Shown here piece by piece: positions 9,269-13,833 of a stretch of 13,833 bases of DNA (position 1 is the first letter of the stretch; every line of letters begins with the position of its first letter). The position numbers and the translations under genes were made by a program. The stretch spans positions 1-13,833 of the forward strand of contig CAIKYI010000651.1 in the NCBI GenBank assembly GCA_903831545.1. The letters are read 5' to 3'. Under the pieces are notes generated by a model, which did not search any database, was not told the DNA's origin, and saw only the letters and a program-made list of their open reading frames with translations. Source of the stretch: an uncultured Methylobacter sp. (lineage in GTDB: Bacteria > Pseudomonadota > Gammaproteobacteria > Methylococcales > Methylomonadaceae).

Positions 9269-9292
9269 TAGGGGCGAATATTTTCACCCCTA
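9269..9292. repeat. imperfect GGGG/CCCC hairpin, possible dispersed repeat, between convergent genes
   Basis: TAGGGG (9269-9274) pairs with CCCCTA (9287-9292). After one C-A mismatch, GAA (9276-9278) pairs with TTC (9283-9285) around the loop TATT. It lies in the 163-base gap between the 3' ends of metZ (+) and the HD-GYP gene (-). Neither strand has a T-run after the stem, so it is not a classical terminator, although its place between converging genes fits a transcription barrier. GGGGCGAAT-type stems occur as dispersed intergenic repeats in some bacteria, as I recall, but only one copy is visible here, so repeat status is inferred. Confidence 0.4.
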
Positions 9293-9343
9293 CAACTACT
9301 CAAGAGATTTTATAAGCGACTTTTGTTATTCCTATTTTGGTAT

Positions 9344-10477
9344 CTAAAAATCATTGTCCTGAAAAGATTCTCCGATGATGAGAAGTTCCTGAGTATTTTG
9401 TTCAATCGCGGCTACACAATCAGCATCTATTTTTCCTGCAAGTACCATCCGGTTAAGTTCTCCGCAAGCATCTCGCACAGTCCAGGCCTTTTTGTAAGGC
9501 CGCTTGCTGGTTAGCGCATCATAGATATCAGCGACAGTCACAATTCTAGCCGCAAGAGGAATGGCATCTCCTTTCAAGCCGTTTGGATAGCCAGAACCAT
9601 CAAGAAATTCATGATGACATCCTACAATGTTTCTCATAACTTCAGTGTCGGGAAGATGTTGAAGTGCGTAGTCCCCCAGCATTTTTGATACGATCTTATT
9701 TCCTTTTATGACGTGCGATTCCATTTTCTTACGTTCTTCAGGCTCTAATTTTCCGGGCTTAAGTAGTATGCTGTCAGGGATTCCGATCTTCCCAATGTCA
9801 TGTAAAGGCGCAAAAAGAAAGATGTGTTCAATGAATTCGTCAGTGAGGTTGTGGATGGGCGCGATAGCTTTAGCAATAATTCTTGAGTAACGGGCCATGC
9901 GCTCAAGGTGATTGCCGGTTTCAAAATCACGTAAGTTTGCAAAATCCCTTGCCAACTTGGCGGAGGCGACAATGGAACGAACTGCAGTGAGTTCGCTAGA
10001 AATACTCATGTTTATAAGGCTGGCATAAAGACCAAGATCACGTTGTACTACAGGCGTAAATGCGGCCGACTCCATGGAGTCAAAAAATAAGAAACCAATA
10101 AAAGTGCTGTTATCGTAAATAGGTAAAGTGAAAGAAGAGCGATAACCTTGTTGCAACAGCCAGGCTGAATGCAAGGTGTTGGACTTGATAACTTTCTGAA
10201 TCTCAGTGATGACCCGAGGTTCGCCACTTTTTGCAATGTGGAGCAGGGACGGGCTATCGGAAAGCTTAAAGTCATAGCCTATAATTGCGTTACCTTGCCG
10301 TGTACTATTGAGAAAGGTTTTAAGTTGATCTTGTTCGGCATCGTAAATTGCACAGGCGATCCGATGTACTGTGGGGATTGTAGTCAGTATCCGGTCGTGT
10401 AAATAGCTGAGCCGTTCGTTAAGCGATCCAGTATTTTCAAACAGATGTGGAATAAAGTTTTGGTGGTAAGACGGCAT
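9344..10477 (-). CDS. GAF and HD-GYP domain protein, probable cyclic-di-GMP phosphodiesterase
   Basis: The 377 residues have two parts. Residues about 20-160 look like a GAF sensor (AIYDAEQDQLKTFL, RSSFTLPIYDNSTFIGFLFFDS), and residues about 170-365 are an HD-GYP domain. HD-GYP enzymes hydrolyse cyclic di-GMP to pGpG or GMP. The catalytic set looks complete: E186 and H190 (ETGNHLERM), H226-D227 with K230 (HDIGK), H255, H288-H289, G296-Y297-P298 and D317 (VADIYD). The extra Glu at 186 is the residue associated with three-metal sites in some HD-GYP proteins. No membrane segment, signal peptide or receiver domain is visible, so it is probably cytoplasmic and senses a small ligand through GAF. 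It follows the pilin operon on the same strand after 178 bases, with its own candidate promoter. The ligand is unknown. Confidence 0.9.
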   Translation of the reverse strand: MPSYHQNFIPHLFENTGSLNERLSYLHDRILTTIPTVHRIACAIYDAEQDQLKTFLNSTRQGNAIIGYDFKLSDSPSLLHIAKSGEPRVITEIQKVIKSNTLHSAWLLQQGYRSSFTLPIYDNSTFIGFLFFDSMESAAFTPVVQRDLGLYASLINMSISSELTAVRSIVASAKLARDFANLRDFETGNHLERMARYSRIIAKAIAPIHNLTDEFIEHIFLFAPLHDIGKIGIPDSILLKPGKLEPEERKKMESHVIKGNKIVSKMLGDYALQHLPDTEVMRNIVGCHHEFLDGSGYPNGLKGDAIPLAARIVTVADIYDALTSKRPYKKAWTVRDACGELNRMVLAGKIDADCVAAIEQNTQELLIIGESFQDNDF

Positions 10478-10548
10478 TACTGAGGGCCTGATTTTTAAAA
10501 GGGTTAGTGAATTTAACGATGATAAATGGCATGCTTTTTGTTTTTTTA

Positions 10549-10577
10549 CTTTTATCAGTTTACACCATTTTGATCAA
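10549..10577 (-). promoter_or_regulatory. predicted sigma-70 promoter for the HD-GYP gene
   Basis: On the minus strand, TTGATC (10577-10572) and TAAAAG (10554-10549) are separated by 17 bases. Each matches four of six consensus bases. It lies about 72-100 bases upstream of the HD-GYP start codon, in the only sizeable gap of the minus-strand gene group. The -35 box falls inside the 18-bp palindrome. This is an eye-based prediction in AT-rich sequence, where chance matches are common. Confidence 0.3.
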
Positions 10578-10582
10578 AATGG
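10565..10582. promoter_or_regulatory. perfect 18-bp palindrome, candidate operator
   Basis: CCATTTTGATCAAAATGG is a perfect two-fold symmetric 18-mer with no central gap. It lies 88 bases upstream of the HD-GYP start and 74 bases after the last pilin stop. It overlaps the predicted -35 element, which is how a repressor site would be placed. It is followed by no T-tract on either strand, so a terminator role is unlikely. I do not recognise it as a CRP, FNR, Fur or LexA box. The rest of the 178-base gap is AT-rich with T-runs near 10535-10553 and no gene that I can support. Confidence 0.5.
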
Positions 10583-10655
10583 ATTTAAATTTAGTTGTTC
10601 CAAGTTCTATTACTGAGCATTCCGGAAGCAATCTTATTGATTTATGCAGCTTGAT

Positions 10656-11072
10656 TTAGTTAATTATTGCGGTTAACTGGCGTTGAACTCTTAAGTTACC
10701 CACTGCCGCATTAGTTGCAGTCGCGGTAATTTGGTATATGAGTATATTATCAGAGCCTTCCGTTGCAGTTGTTGAGGTGCAATCCACCTTTACCGTGTAA
10801 TTGGCGAACCTTACTGGCGTTGTTGGGACAGTTAAGGCAAGTGTAAATGTGGTGTTGGCGACGCAGCTGGAATTAGTTACCGCCTGATAAACGCCCCATT
10901 CAATACCTGAATGCGCCGCCTGATAAGCCATGGCACTTTCTTCATTTAGGGTGCTACTTTGTATTTGCAGGGAAGTTACCCGGCCAATAAATACCGCGAT
11001 GCCGCCCAGGACTACAACCAGGAAAATAGCCATAATCAGACTGAAACCTTGTTGATTGTCGTTATGGCGCAT
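10656..11072 (-). CDS. mshP: MshP-like prepilin (PilX/GspK-type minor pilin)
   Basis: This is probably a minor pseudopilin of an MSHA-type IV pilus, inserted in the inner membrane before assembly. The leader MRHNDNQQG should be cut after G9 by prepilin peptidase, followed by the hydrophobic helix FSLIMAIFLVVVLGGIAVFI. Mature position 5 is Met rather than the usual Glu, as is common for the tip-located GspK/PilX class. The AYQAAHSGIEWGVYQA segment is the strongest MshP signature. Two cysteines (in SSCVAN and KVDCTS) could form a disulfide. The 138 residues fit the family. It overlaps the mshO-like gene upstream by 11 bases and is the last gene of the group; no mshQ-like gene follows. The family is clear; the symbol rests on motif and order. 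Confidence 0.8.
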   Translation of the reverse strand: MRHNDNQQGFSLIMAIFLVVVLGGIAVFIGRVTSLQIQSSTLNEESAMAYQAAHSGIEWGVYQAVTNSSCVANTTFTLALTVPTTPVRFANYTVKVDCTSTTATEGSDNILIYQITATATNAAVGNLRVQRQLTAIIN

Positions 11073-11901
11073 TTTGTATATGAACCTCGTGCAGTAAAGT
11101 TATGCTGTCGATACTATTGCTTAGCGTAAGATTTATTGTGACCATACTATTACGCTGGTTGACTCCCGAGTTGTAGACAAAACTACTATCGGTACAATTA
11201 ACGCTGGTTGCTATTTTTGCAATATTGGGTGCAGAGCTAAGTGGTGTACTTGCAAAATTGGTTGGTTGAGTCGCTTGTCTGGTATACCCGCTATAGCGCC
11301 ATAAAATGTTTCCAACGCAAGTGAAAGTGACTGGGGCAGAAATAATTTGGAAGCGTTTGCCCGGCGAATCTAATGGGAACTGTTTGGAAGAAAACATGAT
11401 TTTGTTTGGTGTTGAACCTGTAGCAATAGCCGCCACATTGCTTCCGTTATAAACATGGGCAGGTGTCGTATTATAGATCACAAGTTCTTGTCCAACAGTT
11501 GGTGCAGGGGAAGTCGTGTACAGGCCACCGATAACTTCGAAACAAGTATCACCGGTAAAATCAAGAATATCTTGAATCCTTGTGCCACCACATTGAGCTA
11601 CTCCGGACAGAGCGGCGTCAGAGCGATAGCGCCCACCGGTAACGGTCGGTAGAAATTCGATATAACTGCCGCTAACTCTAACGCTATTGGGCAAGGCCAG
11701 GCTTAATTCACGTCCCATGCGTCTTAAAGCGGTATCGGCCACATCAGAAAGATCGGCACGCGCGGTCGCATCAAAGTAGCCTTTCAAAGGAGTTACGAAA
11801 CTGGCAACCAAGGCCCCGAGTATGCCGGTAATTACCATGACCATCACTGCTTCAAGCAAGGTAAATCCTTGCATATATTTTGGGGTTTTGTGCAACATCA
11901 T
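11062..11901 (-). CDS. mshO: MshO-like prepilin (PilW/GspJ-type minor pilin)
   Basis: This is a probable minor pilin of the MSHA system. Prepilin peptidase should cut after G12 in MMLHKTPKYMQG, leaving FTLLEAVMVMVITGILGALVASF with Glu at mature position 5. If translation starts instead at the internal Met10, the leader is only MQG. The following helix has LSDVADTALRRMGRELSLALPNSVRV and then EFLPTVTGGRYR, which I recognise as MshO-specific. The C-terminal half is beta-rich and Ser/Thr-rich with four cysteines (QCGG, DTCF, FTCVG, VNCTD) that could pair. The 279 residues fit this family, longer than other minor pilins. It overlaps mshD by 4 bases (ATGA) and mshP by 11, so it is translationally coupled. 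Confidence 0.83.
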   Translation of the reverse strand: MMLHKTPKYMQGFTLLEAVMVMVITGILGALVASFVTPLKGYFDATARADLSDVADTALRRMGRELSLALPNSVRVSGSYIEFLPTVTGGRYRSDAALSGVAQCGGTRIQDILDFTGDTCFEVIGGLYTTSPAPTVGQELVIYNTTPAHVYNGSNVAAIATGSTPNKIMFSSKQFPLDSPGKRFQIISAPVTFTCVGNILWRYSGYTRQATQPTNFASTPLSSAPNIAKIATSVNCTDSSFVYNSGVNQRNSMVTINLTLSNSIDSITLLHEVHIQNAP

Positions 11902-12368
11902 GGGCCGTAGTTGGTGCGGTAGCTTTCCAATAACACTTTGGTGCTAAAGGGGCCAGTGACAGTCACGGTAATATGTTTGGCATTCCCGCCTGAAATTCCG
12001 TTGAGACTGGCCGTTGGGTCTACCTCAACTCTGACACTATAACTTTCAAGTCCGCTAAGAGTGATTGCCGGCGCGTTGATAGAGCTGATTCCGTTGCGGC
12101 TATAGTCGTTATAATCATCTATGTCGTCATAAAGATCACGACTGGACTCTACCACATTAGCACCACCATCTGGATCGCTGAAGTTCTGTTGCATAATTTC
12201 TTCCAGCATCGATTCTGCAATGGCCAGTGCCTGATTTTTGACCTCAGGATCGACTGAGTGTCGCACATTAAAGTTAATCGAGGCAACAATCCCCGCCATT
12301 GCGATGCCAACGATGACCATGAAGATGATCAGCTCTATCAGCGAAAGGCCACTTTGTCGCTTAGTCAC
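11898..12368 (-). CDS. mshD: MshD-like prepilin (PilV/GspI-type minor pilin)
   Basis: This is a probable minor pilin with a short leader, MTKRQSG, cleaved before LSLIELIIFMVIVGIAMAG; Glu is at mature position 5. The segment DPEVKNQALAIAESMLEEI and the nearby DPDGG and DDIDDYNDY stretches are typical of MshD. I chose the GTG at 12368 because a perfect AGGAG (12383-12379) lies 10 bases upstream, it leaves a normal-length leader, and it gives an 8-base overlap with mshC like the other junctions. In-frame ATG codons at 12386, 12392 and 12419 would give longer leaders, and the last would overlap mshC by 59 bases. The gene overlaps mshO by 4 bases. The product from the GTG is 156 residues. Confidence 0.8.
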   Translation of the reverse strand: MTKRQSGLSLIELIIFMVIVGIAMAGIVASINFNVRHSVDPEVKNQALAIAESMLEEIMQQNFSDPDGGANVVESSRDLYDDIDDYNDYSRNGISSINAPAITLSGLESYSVRVEVDPTASLNGISGGNAKHITVTVTGPFSTKVLLESYRTNYGP

Positions 12369-12795
12369 AGCTTGCTGACTCCTCATGCACATAACCGGTT
12401 TCAGGCTCGAGGCAAACATAATGGGTTACGTCGCCGCCGGTGATGATAAATGTTCTAATGGCCGTCATTAGCACTCCACTTAGAGCCGGTTGTCCTTGTC
12501 CATTAAAGGTTATGGTTCCAAAGCTGGTGACGCTGACGCCTTTCAGGGCAGGATAGGACGAGGTTCCCACTGTTACTGCGCAAGCATTGGACACGCTTAC
12601 CGGTATCGCTAAAGCGCGTTGGGCAATGGCCAGTTTCTGTGCCAGTCTGATCGATGCTTTTACCGTCTCCACACAGCCCCCCGCATCGTGGCTGGCAAAA
12701 TTGAGTCGGGATGCGGCAAAAGCCGACAAAATGCCCATGATCACCATGACCAAAACCAGTTCAACCAGCGTAAAGCCTTTAAAACGTTTATTCAT
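12361..12795 (-). CDS. mshC: MshC-like prepilin (GspH/FimT-type minor pilin)
   Basis: This is a probable MSHA pilin-like protein. The leader MNKRFKG is cut before FTLVELVLVMVIMGILSAFAASRL, with Glu at mature position 5. The region after the helix (CVETVKASIRLAQKLAIAQRA) is typical of GspH/MshC proteins. Cysteines at GGCVET, NACAVT, HYVCLE and SASCD could give disulfides, including the C-terminal loop usual in type IV pilins. The 144 residues fit the family. The start ATG at 12795 overlaps the end of the ligase gene by 8 bases and has no strong ribosome site of its own, suggesting coupling. Assignment to MshC rather than FimU depends on the MshD, MshO and MshP-like genes that follow. Confidence 0.78.
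   Translation of the reverse strand: MNKRFKGFTLVELVLVMVIMGILSAFAASRLNFASHDAGGCVETVKASIRLAQKLAIAQRALAIPVSVSNACAVTVGTSSYPALKGVSVTSFGTITFNGQGQPALSGVLMTAIRTFIITGGDVTHYVCLEPETGYVHEESASCD
12379..12383 (-). promoter_or_regulatory. Shine-Dalgarno deciding the mshD start
   Basis: AGGAG on the minus strand lies inside the end of mshC, 10 bases before the GTG at 12368. It is the best ribosome site I noticed in the minus-strand group and favours the GTG over the three upstream in-frame ATG codons, one of which (12386) immediately precedes and overlaps the site's own context. Confidence 0.5.
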
Positions 12796-13833
12796 GCGCC
12801 ATTGAAGCTAATAATTGTTGGGCGGCTTTGGATTGTGGCCATCTAATCACCAATGCTTGGGCTTGCTCAAGGGCTTGAGCGCGTTCCCCGATAAAGTTCA
12901 GGCATTGTATATATTCAGTTTGAACGCCATAAGATTCAGGTTGTAAGATTTTGGCCTGTTGAATCCAGTTCATTAGTTCCTCATGCGAGACGGGCTGTTT
13001 AAGCCTGTTTGCATAGCTGCGTTGCATAACGGTTTTCTCCAACAGATTTTTAACATCAAATGCGTTAACTTCAAAGCCTTTGCTAAAAAGTGTTGCACTT
13101 TTATCCAGTAAATCGGAGCGTGCCTGAGCAATGCCTTGATCTCGCCAGATGACGCCCTCTTGCCAGTAATAGCCGGTAACCCTGGGTTGCAACGCTCGCG
13201 CAACACCAATCCAGAGTACACCGTGTTCGGCATCACCCTGTTGCAATCGTTGCAAGCCATAGCTGGCAGACATTCCGGCTAGAACGGGTAGGCTTAACCA
13301 CGCCATCACTATTATCAAGAGCAGGTTGCCAAGAAAGACGGGACGAAATCCTGAAATAGTCTGTGGGGGTAAATTGGGCAATACCCTGTAAGCTGCACCC
13401 AGTTCAAGCAGTTGATAGTTGATAATGCCCAAATAAGCGCCAAAAACAGCCTGTAAAATCGGAATGTAAAAAGGGAAATCAACTAGTGCATGAGTCAGCA
13501 TCGAGGTGATGGCCGCCGCTGACAGAATTAGGGGCAAGCTTTGTCCGGCGAGAGCTGGCTGTCGGAATTTAAACAACTGCCCATAGACAACGAAGAGCAA
13601 TAATAAAAACAAACCCAAACCAGGCAAACCTAGCTCGAAGGCAAATTGCAGGTAATCGTTATGAACATATATTAAATGACTATCAAGAAATGGCGGCACT
13701 TTATGGGCTTCAAAGTAATAGCCAAAGTTAAAAAAACCGCTGCCTAGCAACAGATGTTCGGCCAATCCATGCCAGGCAACCTGATATATTTCCCAGCGAT
13801 TTGAGGAATCACCATGACTGAGTGTGTCAAAAA
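12788..13833 (-). CDS. Wzy/PglL-type O-antigen ligase or pilin oligosaccharyltransferase, 5' end beyond window
   Basis: About 347 C-terminal residues are visible. The frame is open to base 13833, so the TTG at 13765 is internal; SNRWEIYQVAWHGLAEHLLL continues across it. The part LGSGFFNFGYYFEAH and the periplasmic-loop motif HNDYLQFAFELGLPG (His at 35 counting from 13765) are typical of the Wzy_C domain, shared by O-antigen ligase WaaL, Wzy polymerases and PglL/PilO oligosaccharyltransferases. Hydrophobic segments follow near 45-65, 77-97, 98-120 and 144-164, then a soluble, helical, TPR-like C-terminal region of about 160 residues. The gene overlaps mshC by 8 bases, so it is read with the pilin genes; that favours transfer of a glycan to a pilin, but polymer ligation to lipid A or another target is not excluded. 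Confidence 0.83.
   Translation of the reverse strand, partial: FDTLSHGDSSNRWEIYQVAWHGLAEHLLLGSGFFNFGYYFEAHKVPPFLDSHLIYVHNDYLQFAFELGLPGLGLFLLLLFVVYGQLFKFRQPALAGQSLPLILSAAAITSMLTHALVDFPFYIPILQAVFGAYLGIINYQLLELGAAYRVLPNLPPQTISGFRPVFLGNLLLIIVMAWLSLPVLAGMSASYGLQRLQQGDAEHGVLWIGVARALQPRVTGYYWQEGVIWRDQGIAQARSDLLDKSATLFSKGFEVNAFDVKNLLEKTVMQRSYANRLKQPVSHEELMNWIQQAKILQPESYGVQTEYIQCLNFIGERAQALEQAQALVIRWPQSKAAQQLLASMAHE

Noticed and set aside
9745..10275. Alternative-frame open frames within the HD-GYP gene
   Set aside because: They lie inside a protein with complete catalytic motifs and have no ribosome sites or recognisable sequence.
10656..12795. Standard type IVa fimU-pilV-pilW-pilX cluster
   Set aside because: The ALPNSVRV...EFLPT...GGRYR block, the DPEVKNQALAIAESMLEEI block and the AYQAAHSGIEWG block fit MshO, MshD and MshP better, and no pilY1 or pilE follows.
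13763..13765. TTG at 13765 as the start of the ligase gene
   Set aside because: The frame continues to the window end with residues typical of the Wzy_C family, including SNRWEIYQ, so the true start is outside.
1..13833. Defence island, prophage, CRISPR or insertion sequence
   Set aside because: No repeats with regular spacing, transposase, integrase, nuclease or toxin-like genes were seen; every sizeable open frame is accounted for by metabolism, division, pilus or c-di-GMP genes.

Overview
The window reads as chromosomal DNA from a gammaproteobacterium of moderate, slightly AT-leaning base composition. The first two thirds hold a conserved housekeeping block, trpF-trpB-trpA-accD-folC-dedD(SPOR)-cvpA-purF-metZ, all on the + strand. 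Apart from trpBA this is the order I recall from Pseudomonas, and related orders occur in many gammaproteobacteria. Together with the MSHA-type minor pilin genes further on, I would guess a methanotroph-like (Methylococcales) or similar environmental gammaproteobacterium. That placement is inference; no rRNA or lineage marker is visible.

Bases 1-4817 form a tightly packed biosynthetic run. A 5'-truncated trpF overlaps trpB by 4 bases, and trpB overlaps trpA by 4 bases with a GTG start. A 64-base gap with an 11-bp hairpin separates trpA from accD, and folC follows 17 bases later. Bases 4827-7842 carry a DedD-like SPOR cell-division protein, CvpA and PurF. A 150-base gap with inverted repeats then leads to metZ (7993-9180), the PLP enzyme of direct sulfhydrylation for methionine synthesis.

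Bases 9181-9343 are a convergent intergenic region containing an imperfect GGGG/CCCC hairpin that may be one copy of a dispersed repeat. From here every gene is on the - strand. Read in transcription order from the right edge: a 3'-terminal piece of a Wzy/PglL-type O-antigen ligase or oligosaccharyltransferase, then four prepilin-like genes that best match MshC, MshD, MshO and MshP. Each overlaps the next by 4-11 bases, so this is almost certainly one operon. After a 178-base gap with a perfect 18-bp palindrome comes a GAF/HD-GYP protein, a probable cyclic-di-GMP phosphodiesterase.

The left part is ordinary metabolism: tryptophan, fatty acid, folate, purine and methionine synthesis plus septation. 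The right part is the more interesting one. A glycan-transferring membrane enzyme is translationally coupled to MSHA minor pilins, next to a c-di-GMP-degrading enzyme with its own candidate operator. This suggests a locally regulated, possibly glycosylated surface pilus. I saw no CRISPR array, insertion sequence, prophage, tRNA, rRNA or recognisable defence system.
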